A DNA stretch of 64,000 nucleotides, taken from positions 186,001 through 250,000 of the forward strand of contig NZ_VOIL01000001.1 in NCBI RefSeq assembly GCF_007994735.1. The letters run 5' to 3'. The position numbers were made by a program, and so were the translations under genes. Shown one piece after another: positions 54,770 to 64,000 of the stretch. The DNA is from Nesterenkonia populi (GTDB lineage: Bacteria > Actinomycetota > Actinomycetes > Actinomycetales > Micrococcaceae). The stretch's first letter is position 1. The number at the start of each line of letters is the position of its first letter. The notes under the pieces were generated by a model that saw only the letters and a list, made by a program, of their open reading frames with translations, was not told the origin of the DNA and made no database searches.

Positions 54770-55389
54770 TTGGCCTCCTCCTTGTCCTTCTGGCCGCCTT
54801 CAGCGTGGGCGAGAAAGGCGTCGTAGCCGGCCTGGGTGAACACGACCTCGTCGGAGACGACGACGTCGTAGGTGTTCAGCTGGTCTGCGTAGAGGGTGTG
54901 CACCTCGGGCAGGTTGCGCAGGCTCAGCGCAGCGCTGTCCTCCTCGCGGCCGATGACCACGAGCCAGTTGCGGGCGACGCCCACAGCTGCCAGGGCCTCC
55001 TTGCCGGCCTTGGTGGAGGGGGTTTCGCCGCCGATGGCGTCCAGGACGTGCACGCGGCCATTCCGGGCCCGGTCGGAGAGGGCCCCGCGCAGAGCGGCTG
55101 CCTTCATCTTCTTGGGGGTCCGCTGCTCGTAGGAGCGCGGAGTGGGCCCGTGCACGACGCCGCCACCGATCATGTGCGGGGCGATCATCGAACCCTGACG
55201 GGCGCGGCCGGTGCCCTTCTGGCGGAACGGCTTGGCGGTGGTCCCGGAGACCTCGGAGCGGGTCTTGACCTTGCTGGTGCCCTGACGAGCAGCAGCCTGC
55301 TGCGCCACAACCACCTGGTGGATCAGCGCGGGCTTGGTCTCGACGTCGAAGATGGCGCCGGGGAGATCGACAGTAACTTTCTTAGCCAT
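54766..55389 (-). CDS. rplD: 50S ribosomal protein L4
   Basis: This is a 207-residue L4. [22 protein letters not shown] opens it, and the tunnel-loop segment [36 protein letters not shown] is diagnostic. I prefer the ATG at 55389, preceded at good spacing by GGGAG, over the ATG at 55398 that overlaps the rplC stop. L4 autoregulates S10 in enterobacteria; whether it does so here is unknown. Confidence 0.96.
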   Translation of the reverse strand: MAKKVTVDLPGAIFDVETKPALIHQVVVAQQAAARQGTSKVKTRSEVSGTTAKPFRQKGTGRARQGSMIAPHMIGGGVVHGPTPRSYEQRTPKKMKAAALRGALSDRARNGRVHVLDAIGGETPSTKAGKEALAAVGVARNWLVVIGREEDSAALSLRNLPEVHTLYADQLNTYDVVVSDEVVFTQAGYDAFLAHAEGGQKDKEEAK

Positions 55390-55394
55390 GTGGA

Positions 55395-56057
55395 TCATGC
55401 TCCCTTCACGGCCGTGCGGACGAGGATGGTGCCGCCGCGGGAGCCGGGAACGGCACCCTTCAGCAGCAGCAGGCCCTTCTCCGCGTCCACGGCGTGGACG
55501 GTGAGGTTGTGGGTGGTGTGACGGGCGTTGCCCATCTTGCCGGCCATCCGCAGACCCTTGAACACGCGGCCCGGGGTCGCTGCCATACCGATGGCGCCGG
55601 GCTTGCGGTGGTTCTTGTGCTGGCCGTGGGATGCGCCGACGCCGGCGAAGCCGTGACGCTTCATGACGCCGGCGAAGCCCTTGCCCTTGGTCTTGCCGAC
55701 GACGTCGACCTTCTGGCCTGCCTCGAAGGCATCCACGGAGAGGTCCTGGCCGAGCTCGTAGTCAGCGGCATCCGCGGTGCGGATCTCAACCACGTGGCGG
55801 CGGGGGGTCACACCGGCCTTGGCGAAGTGGCCTGCCAGGGGCTTGGTCACCTTGCGGGGGTCGATGGCGCCGAAGCCGATCTGCACGGCGCTGTAGCCGT
55901 CAGAGTCTTCGCTGCGGATCTGAGTGATGACGTTGGAGTCAGCCTGGATCACGGTGACCGGCACGAGGTTGTGGTCCTCGTCCCAGACCTGTGTCATGCC
56001 GAGCTTGGTGCCCAGCAGACCCTTGACGGGCAGCTCAACGCGAGAAATGTTGCTCAT
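55395..56057 (-). CDS. rplC: 50S ribosomal protein L3
   Basis: This is a 220-residue L3. [25 protein letters not shown] opens it, and [36 protein letters not shown] includes the conserved Gln that can be methylated in some bacteria. It lies 18 bp after rpsJ. Confidence 0.98.
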   Translation of the reverse strand: MSNISRVELPVKGLLGTKLGMTQVWDEDHNLVPVTVIQADSNVITQIRSEDSDGYSAVQIGFGAIDPRKVTKPLAGHFAKAGVTPRRHVVEIRTADAADYELGQDLSVDAFEAGQKVDVVGKTKGKGFAGVMKRHGFAGVGASHGQHKNHRKPGAIGMAATPGRVFKGLRMAGKMGNARHTTHNLTVHAVDAEKGLLLLKGAVPGSRGGTILVRTAVKGA

Positions 56058-56075
56058 TGTTCAGGCACCTCCCTC

Positions 56076-56384
56076 TCAGAGCTTGATCTCGATGTTGACG
56101 TCAGCGGGCAGGTCGAGACGCATCAGTGAGTCCACGGCCTTGGGCGTGGGGTCCACGATGTCGATCAGGCGCTTGTGGGTGCGCATCTCGAAATGCTCGC
56201 GAGAATCTTTGTACTTGTGAGGTGAACGAATCACGGCGTAGACGTTCTTCTCAGTCGGCAGCGGCACGGGGCCGACCACCGTGGCGCCTGCGCGCGTGAC
56301 CGTGTCGACGATCTTCCGAGCCGAGGTGTCAATGACCTCGTGGTCGTACGACTTCAGCCGGATGCGGATTTTCTGTCCCGCCAT
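56076..56384 (-). CDS. rpsJ: 30S ribosomal protein S10
   Basis: This is a 102-residue S10: [28 protein letters not shown], then [39 protein letters not shown]. It is the first gene of the S10 operon and also partners NusB in antitermination. Confidence 0.98.
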   Translation of the reverse strand: MAGQKIRIRLKSYDHEVIDTSARKIVDTVTRAGATVVGPVPLPTEKNVYAVIRSPHKYKDSREHFEMRTHKRLIDIVDPTPKAVDSLMRLDLPADVNIEIKL

Positions 56385-56814
56385 GGCATTGAGCCTCTCT
56401 GTGGTCCTTGCAGTACGTCCTCAATGCGGCCAGCCCCGGGCTGCAGAGACGATGCGGACTCCAACCCCAAGAGAGGGGGCGCGGCCGACGAGCGGCCGAC
56501 AGTGAAGCTGTCAACACCTTCTGCAGTTCTGGTCTGGCCGAACAGAGTGAATCCGCCGATTCCGACGGGTTCCTCACCCTGTAGGCTTCCGGCCCCCGCG
56601 GTCGGGCGTGTCGCTTACGATGCGCTGGTGAGAGCGCACAGCGGCACCCGCGGTATGGTCGGGGTGGTTTGTATAGCTTGTCTGCTGCACAGCTGGGCGC
56701 ACGTGGTCCCGGCGGCGAGCAACTTGTCTATAGTGCCACGGCGGGACTGCCGTATGCAAACCCACCCATAGGACATGACCCCCAAGCCTGCCGCGAACAG
56801 GCGACAGCGCATGC
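56385..56814 (-). promoter_or_regulatory. S10 operon promoter region and leader
   Basis: About 430 bp without a gene between rpsJ and the tuf terminator. On the minus strand TATAGA (56727-56732) is the best -10, with TATACA (56670-56675) as a second candidate; neither has a convincing -35. The predicted leader is roughly 280-335 nt. Two related stretches, AGACAAGTT and AGACAAGCT, lie just after TATAGA and before TATACA. No established leader motif is recognised. Confidence 0.45.
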
Positions 56815-56853
56815 GAGAGGCCCCCGGCACCTTCACGGTGCCGGGGGCCTCTC
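56815..56853 (-). terminator. Terminator of tuf
   Basis: A perfect 17-bp stem (GAGAGGCCCCCGGCACC at 56815-56831 with its complement at 56837-56853) and a 5-nt loop lie 65 bp downstream of the tuf stop. It ends the str operon before the S10 leader. Confidence 0.85.
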
Positions 56854-56918
56854 GAGTCCCTCAAGGAGTTATCCGGCGCACAGCGCCGGGGCCACCTTGA
56901 GCAGCCTAGGACAGCAGA

Positions 56919-58109
56919 TCACTCAACGATCTTGGTGACCTTGCCGGAGCCAACGGTGCGGCCGCCCTCACGGATGGCGAAGCCGAGGCCCTCCTCCATG
57001 GCGATGGGCTGGATGAGCTCGACGGACATCTCGGTGTTGTCACCGGGCATGACCATCTCGGTGCCCTCGGGCAGCTCGATGACACCGGTGACGTCGGTGG
57101 TCCGGAAGTAGAACTGCGGACGGTAGTTGGTGTAGAAGGGGTTGTGACGCCCGCCCTCATCCTTGGAGAGGATGTAGACGTTGGCCTCGAACTTGGTGTG
57201 CGGGGTGATGGAGCCGGGAGCTGCCACCACCTGACCACGCTCGACGTCGTCACGCTTCAGACCGCGCAGCAGCAGGCCACAGTTCTCGCCGGCCCATGCC
57301 TCGTCAAGCTGCTTGTGGAACATCTCGATGCCGGTGACGGTGGTCTTCTGCTTCTCGCGGATGCCGAGGATCTCGATCTCGGAGTTGATCTTCAGGGTGC
57401 CGCGCTCGGCGCGTCCAGTCACCACGGTGCCGCGGCCGGTGATGGTGAAGACGTCCTCGATGGGCATGAGGAACGGCTTGTCCTTGTCACGCTCCGGCTC
57501 GGGGATGAACTCGTCGACCTGCTCCATCAGGTCCTCAACAGACTTGACCCACTCGGCGTCGCCCTCAAGAGCCTTCAGGCCGGAGGTGCGCACCACGGGA
57601 GCGTTGTCACCGTCGAAGTCCTGGTCGGAGAGCAGCTCCCGGACCTCCATCTCAACGAGGTCCAGCAGCTCCTCGTCCTCCACCATGTCGGCCTTGTTCA
57701 GAGCGACCAGCAGAGCGGGGACGCCGACCTGCTTGGCCAGCAGGACGTGCTCACGGGTCTGAGCCATCGGACCGTCGGTGGCGGCGACCACGAGGATGGC
57801 GCCGTCCATCTGAGCGGCACCCGTGATCATGTTCTTCACGTAGTCAGCGTGGCCGGGAGCGTCGACGTGTGCGTAGTGGCGCTTCTCCGTCTGGTACTCA
57901 ACGTGGGACACGTTGATGGTGATGCCGCGCTCGCGCTCCTCGGGTGCGTTGTCGATGGAGGCGAAGTCACGCTGCTCGTTCAGCTCCGGGTACTTGTCCC
58001 CCAGGACCTTGGAGATGGCAGCAGTCAGGGTGGTCTTGCCGTGGTCGACGTGACCGATGGTGCCGATGTTGAGGTGCGGCTTGCTCCGCTCGAACTTTGC
58101 CTTGGCCAC
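56919..58109 (-). CDS. tuf: Elongation factor Tu
   Basis: This 396-residue GTPase delivers aminoacyl-tRNA to the ribosome. G1 is [15 protein letters not shown]2 includes [13 protein letters not shown]3 is [13 protein letters not shown]4 is ALNKADMV. Domains 2 and 3 include [13 protein letters not shown] and the C-terminal [17 protein letters not shown] 129-bp gap from fusA holds an internal promoter candidate, consistent with extra tuf transcription. Confidence 0.99.
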   Translation of the reverse strand: MAKAKFERSKPHLNIGTIGHVDHGKTTLTAAISKVLGDKYPELNEQRDFASIDNAPEERERGITINVSHVEYQTEKRHYAHVDAPGHADYVKNMITGAAQMDGAILVVAATDGPMAQTREHVLLAKQVGVPALLVALNKADMVEDEELLDLVEMEVRELLSDQDFDGDNAPVVRTSGLKALEGDAEWVKSVEDLMEQVDEFIPEPERDKDKPFLMPIEDVFTITGRGTVVTGRAERGTLKINSEIEILGIREKQKTTVTGIEMFHKQLDEAWAGENCGLLLRGLKRDDVERGQVVAAPGSITPHTKFEANVYILSKDEGGRHNPFYTNYRPQFYFRTTDVTGVIELPEGTEMVMPGDNTEMSVELIQPIAMEEGLGFAIREGGRTVGSGKVTKIVE

Positions 58110-58185
58110 AGGTTCCTCCTATAGAACGTGTTGGTGAAGAAGACTTCTTTCAGGCACAGGGGCGTCCCAGGCTGAAACTCTCGGA

Positions 58186-58215
58186 AGTCTACTAAATAAC
58201 GGGGTGTTTCTTGAA
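58186..58215 (-). promoter_or_regulatory. Internal promoter candidate for tuf
   Basis: On the minus strand TTCAAG (58210-58215) and TAGACT (58186-58191) are separated by 18 bp, in an AT-richer patch between fusA and tuf. It would give a leader of about 70 nt. Confidence 0.5.
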
Positions 58216-58238
58216 ATTGACCTTATCCGGCCAGTGGG

Positions 58239-60356
58239 CTACTCGCCCCGGGACTTCTCGATGATCTCTTCCGCCACAGCCTTGGGAACCTCGGCGTAGG
58301 AGTCGAAGGTCATCGTGAACACTGCGCGCCCCTGAGTGCGGGAGCGCAGCTCGCCGATGTAGCCGAACATCTCCGACAGCGGCACGCCAGCCTTGATGAC
58401 CTTCACGCCGGCCGCGTCATCCATGGACTGGATCTGACCGCGGCGGGAGTTCAGATCACCGATGACGTCGCCCATGTACTCCTCAGGAGTCCGGACCTCA
58501 ACGGCCATCCTGGGCTCAAGCAGGACCGGGTTGGCGCGCTTGGCACCTTCCTTGAAGACCTGGGAGCCGGCGAGCTTGAACGCCATCTCGGAGGAGTCGA
58601 CGTCGTGGTACTGACCATCCGTCAGGCGGGCCTTGACGCCCACCATCGGGTAGCCGGCCAGCACTCCGAGCTGCATCGCATCCTGGATGCCGGCATCCAC
58701 CGAGGGAATGTACTCGCGGGGGATGCGGCCGCCGGTCACAGCGTTGTCGAACTCGTAGAGCTCGCCTTCGGAAGTGTCCAGGGGCTCGAAGTCCACGATG
58801 ACCTTCGCGAACTGGCCGGAGCCGCCGGTCTGCTTCTTGTGGGTGTACTCCACCTTCTGGACAGGCTTCTTGATGGTCTCGCGGTAAGCCACCTGCGGCT
58901 TGCCGACGTTGGCCTCGACCTTGAACTCGCGCTTCATGCGGTCCACCAGGATGTCCAGGTGAAGCTCGCCCATGCCGCCGATCTCAGTCTGGCCGGTCTC
59001 GTCATTCTGGGTGACCGTGAAGGTCGGGTCCTCGGCGGCCAGCTTCTGGATCGCGGTGGACAGCTTCTCCTGGTCGCCCTTGGACTTGGGCTCGATGGCC
59101 ACGGAGATCACCGGCTCCGGGAAGCTCATGGACTCCAGGACGATCGGTTCGTTCGGGTCACAGAGCGTGTCACCGGTGGTGGTGTCCTTGAGACCGATCA
59201 CCGCGTAGATGTGCCCGGCCTGGATCTCCTCAACCGGGTTCTCCTTGTTGGCGTGCATCTGGAAGAGCTTTCCGATGCGCTCCTTCTTCCCCTTGGTGGA
59301 GTTGAGGATCTGCGCGCCGGAGGACAGCTTGCCGGAGTAGACGCGGATGAAGGTCAGCTGCCCGAAGAACGGGTGAGCCGCAATCTTGAACGCCAGGGCG
59401 GAGAACGGCTCGTCCTTGCCCGGCTTACGGGTCATCGACACTTCCTCGTCGCCAGGCTTGTGGCCCTCCATGGAGTCCATGTCCGCCGGGGCGGGCAGGT
59501 AGTCCACGACAGCGTCGAGCATGGGCTGGACACCGCGGTTCTTGAAGGCGGATCCGCAGAAGACCGGGTACGCCTCACCCTCGATGGTCAGCTTCCGGAT
59601 GCCGGCCTTGAGCTCGTCGACGGTGAGCTCCTCACCGCCGAGGTACTTCTCCATGAGCTCCTCGTCGGCCTCAGCCACGTTCTCGATGAGCTCATTGCGG
59701 TACTCCTCAGCACGCTCCTTGAGCTCGTCCGGGATCTCGCGGGTCTCGTACTGGGCACCCATGGTCACATCGCCCTTGGCATCGCCGGGCCACACCAGAG
59801 CCTGCTGGTTCAGAACGTCGATCACGCCGACGAAGTCGGACTCGGAGCCGATCGGCAGCTGCATCACCAGCGGCTTGGCGCCGAGGCGATCCTTGATGGT
59901 GTCGACGGTGAAGTAGAAGTCAGCGCCCAGCTTGTCCATCTTGTTGACGAAGCAGATGCGCGGCACGTTGTACTTGTCCGCCTGGCGCCACACGGTCTCG
60001 GACTGCGGCTCCACACCCTCCTTGCCGTCGAACACGGCGACTGCGCCGTCGAGGACGCGCAGCGCACGCTCCACCTCGACGGTGAAGTCGACGTGGCCGG
60101 GGGTGTCAATGATGTTGATCTGGTTGTCCTCCCAGAAGCAGGTCACCGCGGCGGAGGTGATGGTGATGCCGCGCTCCTTCTCCTGATCCATCCAGTCCGT
60201 GGTGGACGCACCATCATGAGTCTCACCGATCTTGTGGTTCAGACCGGTGTAGAACAGGACGCGCTCGGTGGTGGTGGTCTTACCGGCGTCGATGTGAGCC
60301 ATGATGCCGATGTTGCGGACCTTCTTCAGGTCAGTGAGCACCTCTTGTTGTGCCAC
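58239..60356 (-). CDS. fusA: Elongation factor G
   Basis: This 705-residue translocase GTPase has G1 [20 protein letters not shown]2 [15 protein letters not shown]3 DTPGHVDF, and G4 NKMDKLGAD. Domain IV contains the loop region around [18 protein letters not shown]. Length and motifs are normal. It lies 38 bp after rpsG. Confidence 0.99.
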   Translation of the reverse strand: MAQQEVLTDLKKVRNIGIMAHIDAGKTTTTERVLFYTGLNHKIGETHDGASTTDWMDQEKERGITITSAAVTCFWEDNQINIIDTPGHVDFTVEVERALRVLDGAVAVFDGKEGVEPQSETVWRQADKYNVPRICFVNKMDKLGADFYFTVDTIKDRLGAKPLVMQLPIGSESDFVGVIDVLNQQALVWPGDAKGDVTMGAQYETREIPDELKERAEEYRNELIENVAEADEELMEKYLGGEELTVDELKAGIRKLTIEGEAYPVFCGSAFKNRGVQPMLDAVVDYLPAPADMDSMEGHKPGDEEVSMTRKPGKDEPFSALAFKIAAHPFFGQLTFIRVYSGKLSSGAQILNSTKGKKERIGKLFQMHANKENPVEEIQAGHIYAVIGLKDTTTGDTLCDPNEPIVLESMSFPEPVISVAIEPKSKGDQEKLSTAIQKLAAEDPTFTVTQNDETGQTEIGGMGELHLDILVDRMKREFKVEANVGKPQVAYRETIKKPVQKVEYTHKKQTGGSGQFAKVIVDFEPLDTSEGELYEFDNAVTGGRIPREYIPSVDAGIQDAMQLGVLAGYPMVGVKARLTDGQYHDVDSSEMAFKLAGSQVFKEGAKRANPVLLEPRMAVEVRTPEEYMGDVIGDLNSRRGQIQSMDDAAGVKVIKAGVPLSEMFGYIGELRSRTQGRAVFTMTFDSYAEVPKAVAEEIIEKSRGE

Positions 60357-60394
60357 GGTGTTTCCCCTTAAGTGGTTGCTTCTGGAAGTAGTGC

Positions 60395-60865
60395 TTACCA
60401 GCGGTAGTGGGCGAAGGCCTTGTTGGCCTCTGCCATCTTGTGGGTGTCCTCACGGCGCTTCACGGCCGCCCCGAGACCGTTGGACGCATCCAGGATCTCG
60501 TTCATCAGACGCTCGGTCATCGTCTTCTCGCGGCGGTCCTTGGAGTAGCCGACCAGCCAGCGCAGCGCGAGGGCCGTCGCACGGCCGGGCTTGACCTCCA
60601 CGGGCACCTGATAGGTGGCGCCGCCGACGCGGCGGGAGCGGACCTCCAGCGCGGGACGGATGTTGTCCATCGCGGTCTTCAGGGTCTCCACGGCGTTCTC
60701 GCCGGTCTTTGCGGCGACGCCGTCGAGAGCACCGTAGACGATGCGCTCAGCGGTGGACTTCTTGCCGTCGATCAGCACTTTGTTGATCAGCTGGGTGACC
60801 AGCGGGGAGCCGTGGACCGGGTCCTGGACGAGGGGGCGCTTGGGCGCGGGTCCCTTACGAGGCAT
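60395..60865 (-). CDS. rpsG: 30S ribosomal protein S7
   Basis: This is a 156-residue S7: [47 protein letters not shown], and the C-terminal [14 protein letters not shown]. It shares one base with the rpsL stop. Confidence 0.98.
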   Translation of the reverse strand: MPRKGPAPKRPLVQDPVHGSPLVTQLINKVLIDGKKSTAERIVYGALDGVAAKTGENAVETLKTAMDNIRPALEVRSRRVGGATYQVPVEVKPGRATALALRWLVGYSKDRREKTMTERLMNEILDASNGLGAAVKRREDTHKMAEANKAFAHYRW

Positions 60866-61239
60866 TACTTCTTCTCCTTCTTCGCGCCGTAGCGGCTGCG
60901 GGCCTGGCCGCGACCCTTGACACCCTGGGTGTCGAGGGCTCCGCGGACGATCTTGTAGCGCACACCGGGGAGGTCCTTCACACGGCCGCCGCGGACCAGC
61001 ACGATGGAGTGCTCCTGGAGGTTGTGGCCCTCACCAGGGATGTACGCGGTGACCTCGACCCCGCCGCCGAGGCGCACACGGGCGACCTTGCGGAGTGCGG
61101 AGTTCGGCTTCTTGGGGGTGGTGGTGTACACGCGGGTACAGACGCCGCGGCGCATGGGGCTGCCCTTCAGGGCAGGGGTTGCGTTCTTGGTGGGCTTGGG
61201 CTGACGGCCCTTGCGCACCAGCTGCTGAATAGTAGGCAC
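60865..61239 (-). CDS. rpsL: 30S ribosomal protein S12
   Basis: This is a 124-residue S12 starting at GTG with GGAG 8-9 nt upstream. [51 protein letters not shown] and [28 protein letters not shown] are invariant. The lysines at the two streptomycin-resistance sites (in TPKKPNS and RVKDLPG) are wild type. Confidence 0.99.
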   Translation of the reverse strand: MPTIQQLVRKGRQPKPTKNATPALKGSPMRRGVCTRVYTTTPKKPNSALRKVARVRLGGGVEVTAYIPGEGHNLQEHSIVLVRGGRVKDLPGVRYKIVRGALDTQGVKGRGQARSRYGAKKEKK

Positions 61240-61449
61240 TATCTGTTCTCCATTGGTTCAGAGGTTTATGGCCGTGCCGGCCGGGTCACGTCTCTGCGCA
61301 GGGGAGGCCTGCCGGTGCTCTCCTGTCTGGGTGCAGACACAAAAACATGTGGCATTCGTTGCGCACCTTCCCCGCAACCCGGACCGAGTCCTTTGCCACA
61401 CAGAAACAATCAGGTCAACGATACCAGGTCCGTGTGTTGATGCGCGAAC
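61240..61449 (-). promoter_or_regulatory. str operon upstream region
   Basis: About 210 bp without a gene between rpsL and the rpoC terminator. On the minus strand TATCGT and an overlapping TTGACC occur near 61415-61425 and may be parts of a promoter, but I do not see a complete well-spaced -35/-10 pair. Confidence 0.35.
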
Positions 61450-61536
61450 GGCGGGGGCCTTCTCCCAGCCCGGTCCTCATGGTGCGCCTTCGGCGCCGCG
61501 CACAAGGACTGCTCCGGCTGGGATTCGGCCCCCGCC
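61450..61536 (-). terminator. Long nested hairpin after rpoC
   Basis: Four nested pairings occur: GGCGGGGGCC/GGCCCCCGCC (61450-61459, 61527-61536), TCCCAGCC/GGCTGGGA (61463-61470, 61516-61523), GTCCT/AGGAC (61473-61477, 61505-61509) and GTGCGC/GCGCAC (61482-61487, 61498-61503). They are interrupted by small internal loops. The structure begins 27 bp downstream of the rpoC stop and is the probable end of the rpoBC transcript. Confidence 0.75.
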
Positions 61537-61562
61537 ATCACGGGGAAGCGAAGACTACCGGC

Positions 61563-64000
61563 TCACCGGAAGTCGACGTCGGTGTTGTACTCCTCGAGCG
61601 GGATCGCGTGGAACTCCGCGTCCCCCTCAGCTCCGGCGTAGTCGAAGCTGGAGCCGTACATGGAAGGCCCGGTGAACAGGTTCTCCTTCGCCTCCTCAGT
61701 AGGCTCCACCTCGGTCTGCACGTAACGGTCCAGCCCGGTCCCGGCAGGGATGAGCTTACCGATGATGACATTCTCCTTGAGCCCGACCAGCGGGTCAGAC
61801 TTGCCCTCCATGGCCGCCTGGGTGAGAACCCGGGTGGTCTCCTGGAAGGAGGCTGCCGACAGCCACGAATCGGTGGCCAAGGAGGCCTTGGTGATGCCCA
61901 TCAGCTCGTCACGGCCGGATGCTGGCCTGCGCTCCGCCTGGAAGGCTGCCTTGTTGGCGGCCTGGAAACGGAACCTGTCAGCCAGCTCACCCGGAAGCAG
62001 GTCAGTCTCCCCCGACTCGATGACGGTGATGCGGCGCAGCATCTGACGGACGATGACCTCGACATGCTTGTCGTGGATGTCCACACCCTGAGACTGGTAG
62101 ACCTCCTGCACCTCGGCGACCAGGAACTTCTGAGCCGCACGGGGGCCGAGCACACGGAGAACCTGCTTGGGGTCCACCGAACCGCGGGTCAGCTGGGTCC
62201 CGACCTCCACGTGGACGGTCTGGTCCATGTTCTCGCCGAGTTCGATCAGCAGGGTGGCGCGGCGCAGGATCGGGTAGACCTGCTCCTCCCCACCGTCATC
62301 CGGGGTGAGCACCAGGCGAGCCTGCTTCTCGTCCTCCTCGAAGCGCACCCTGCCTGAGGACTCCGCGATCGGAGCCACACCCTTCGGGGAGCGAGCCTCG
62401 AAGAGCTCCTGGATACGAGGCAGACCCTGGGTGATGTCGTCCGCTGAGGCGACACCGCCGGAGTGGAAGGTACGCATGGTCAGCTGCGTGCCGGGCTCAC
62501 CGATGGACTGTGCCGCGATGATGCCGACCGCCTCGCCGACGTCGACCCGGGAGCCGGATGCCATGGACCGCCCGTAGCAGGCCGCGCAAGTGCCTACCGG
62601 CGCTTCGCAGGTCAGGACGGAGCGGACCTTGATGGTCTTCACGCCGTCCTCGAACAGCTTGCTGATCAGCACGTCGCCCAGCTCGGCGCCCGCCGAAGCC
62701 AGCACCTCGCCGTTCTCATCGGCGACGGTCTCAGCCAGCGTCCGGGCATAGGCCGAGGTCTCAACCATGTCATGCAGCTCAAACTCCACGCCCTCGGCGT
62801 CAGTGACGTAGGTCCGGCCGGACTTCACCAGCACGTCCTGCGCGCCGCCCGCGTCATGGCGGTGGGCCACAGGCTGGGCGATCGGCACTGTAACGCCCCG
62901 AGCAGTGCCGCAGTCCTCGTCACGGACGATGACGTCCTGGGAGACGTCCACCAGCCGGCGGGTCAGGTAGCCCGAGTTGGCGGTCTTCAGCGCGGTGTCG
63001 GCCAGACCCTTGCGGGCGCCGTGGGTGGCGACGAAGTACTCGAGCACGGTCAGGCCCTCACGGTAGGAGGACTTGATCGGCCGGGCGATGATCTCGCCCT
63101 TCGGGTTGGTCACCAGACCACGGATGCCGGCGATCTGACGGATCTGGTGCCAGTTGCCGCGGGCACCGGAGGTCACGGTCCGGTTGATGTTGTTGAACTT
63201 GTCCATTCCGGCCATCATGGCGTCCTGGATCTCGGCGGTGGCCTTGTTCCAGATCTCCTGCAGCTCGGTGGTGCGCTCATCACGGTCCATCAGACCAAGG
63301 CCGAAGTCCTCCTCGACCTTGGCGACCTGCGCCTCGTACTCCTCCATCATCGCGGCCTTGTCGAAGTCCGAGGTGACATCAGAGATGGCCACGGTGACAC
63401 CGGACCGGGTGGCCCAGTAGAAGCCGGCGTCCTTCAGGTTGTCCAGGGTCTGGGCAACCTGAACGGTGGAGTACCGCTCGGAGAGGTCGTTGACCAGCCG
63501 GCCCAGCTGCTTCTTGTCGGCGACCCTGCCCTGGTAGGGGTAGTCCTCCGGAAGCAGCTCGTTGAAGATGACCTGGCCCAGGGTGGTCTCGATCAGGGCG
63601 GGGCTGCCCTGCGTCCACCCCTCAGGCGCCGAGACGTCGTCGGAGGGGACGAACCCGTCGACGGAGATCCTCACGGGGGCGTTCAGGTGAAGGTCACGCA
63701 GGTCATAGGCCATCCAGGCCTCGCCGACGGTGGAGAACACGCGGCCGGCGCCTGCCTCGTCCTCACGGACGGTGGTCAGGTGGTGCAGGCCGATGATCAT
63801 GTCCTGGGTGGGCAGAGCCACGGGACGGCCGTCGGAAGGCTTGAGGATGTTGTTGGAGGAGAGCATCAGGACACGTGCCTCAGCCTGAGCCTCCGGTCCC
63901 AGCGGCAGGTGCACTGCCATCTGGTCGCCGTCGAAGTCAGCGTTGAAGGCGGTGCAGGCCAGCGGGTGCAGCTGCAGGGCCTTGCCCTCCACGAGCTGCG
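61563..64000 (-). CDS. rpoC: RNA polymerase beta' subunit (N-terminal part outside window)
   Basis: About 812 C-terminal codons are present; the frame runs off the right edge. The catalytic Mg-binding [16 protein letters not shown] lies near that edge. The bridge helix and trigger loop region has [26 protein letters not shown]. Zinc-binding cysteines occur in CGTARGV and [16 protein letters not shown]. The end of the protein, [27 protein letters not shown], is typical of actinobacteria. No disruption is seen in the visible part. Confidence 0.98.
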   Translation of the reverse strand, partial: QLVEGKALQLHPLACTAFNADFDGDQMAVHLPLGPEAQAEARVLMLSSNNILKPSDGRPVALPTQDMIIGLHHLTTVREDEAGAGRVFSTVGEAWMAYDLRDLHLNAPVRISVDGFVPSDDVSAPEGWTQGSPALIETTLGQVIFNELLPEDYPYQGRVADKKQLGRLVNDLSERYSTVQVAQTLDNLKDAGFYWATRSGVTVAISDVTSDFDKAAMMEEYEAQVAKVEEDFGLGLMDRDERTTELQEIWNKATAEIQDAMMAGMDKFNNINRTVTSGARGNWHQIRQIAGIRGLVTNPKGEIIARPIKSSYREGLTVLEYFVATHGARKGLADTALKTANSGYLTRRLVDVSQDVIVRDEDCGTARGVTVPIAQPVAHRHDAGGAQDVLVKSGRTYVTDAEGVEFELHDMVETSAYARTLAETVADENGEVLASAGAELGDVLISKLFEDGVKTIKVRSVLTCEAPVGTCAACYGRSMASGSRVDVGEAVGIIAAQSIGEPGTQLTMRTFHSGGVASADDITQGLPRIQELFEARSPKGVAPIAESSGRVRFEEDEKQARLVLTPDDGGEEQVYPILRRATLLIELGENMDQTVHVEVGTQLTRGSVDPKQVLRVLGPRAAQKFLVAEVQEVYQSQGVDIHDKHVEVIVRQMLRRITVIESGETDLLPGELADRFRFQAANKAAFQAERRPASGRDELMGITKASLATDSWLSAASFQETTRVLTQAAMEGKSDPLVGLKENVIIGKLIPAGTGLDRYVQTEVEPTEEAKENLFTGPSMYGSSFDYAGAEGDAEFHAIPLEEYNTDVDFR

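Noticed and set aside
58605..60371. 588-codon plus-strand frame opposite fusA
   Set aside because: Antisense of a highly conserved gene; Leu/Val/His-rich with no known domain.
60865..61239. Streptomycin-resistance mutation in rpsL
   Set aside because: Both critical lysine positions appear wild type.

Overview
The window is about 64 kb of GC-rich actinobacterial chromosome. The gene order (rpoC-rpsL-rpsG-fusA-tuf-S10-spc-alpha clusters, then truA, with rplM-rpsI-glmM-coaA-glmS-acpS-nnrD-alr-tsaE further along), the frequent SD-less starts and the absence of rpsN from the spc operon point to Micrococcales, probably Micrococcaceae. The strongly acidic secreted and tail regions would fit a halotolerant or alkaliphilic genus such as Nesterenkonia, but the genus is an inference. 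No rRNA, tRNA, CRISPR, prophage or insertion sequence was seen.

Layout. 1-7.4 kb: the 3' part of a THUMP-like methyltransferase, copC with a His-rich membrane partner, a DHA2-type drug exporter behind a TetR-like operator, a zinc/cadmium-type CDF exporter and a NagZ-like GH3 lipoprotein. 7.2-20 kb: a glutamate-cysteine ligase-like enzyme, then the leftward block tsaD-rimI-tsaB / phnE-phnC-phnD / tsaE-alr-nnrD-acpS / glmS. The phosphonate-type ABC importer, preceded by PHO-box-like repeats, sits inside the t6A gene set and separates tsaE from tsaB. 19.8-25 kb: coaA, a VanY-type carboxypeptidase, a CapA-like lipoprotein, mscL and glmM. 25-26 kb: rpsI and rplM.

26-39.5 kb is a sugar phosphotransferase (PTS) island. 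fruR-fruK-fruA run rightward from a promoter overlapped by two tandem CRP-like dyads. A leftward operon, orphan IIB-ptsH-ptsI-mtlA-mtlD, carries the general PTS proteins together with mannitol uptake and oxidation. It is divergent from an MtlR-type PRD regulator whose IIB-like domain has lost the usual cysteine. An MFS sugar porter converges on mtlR.

39.6-64 kb is the ribosomal/transcription/translation superregion, all on the minus strand, ending in partial rpoC. It is divided by strong hairpins after rpoC, tuf, rpsQ, rplO and rplQ. Several of these directly abut the -10 element of the next unit.

A recurring feature is a TANNNT hexamer placed 5-8 nt before ATG or GTG with no Shine-Dalgarno. 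It is seen at nine or more genes and suggests that many are read as leaderless mRNAs. No clearly new multi-gene system is present. The observations most worth testing are the PHO-controlled importer splitting the t6A genes, the tandem fruR dyads, the regulator/orphan-IIB pair, and the shared unusual codon use of glmS and glmM.
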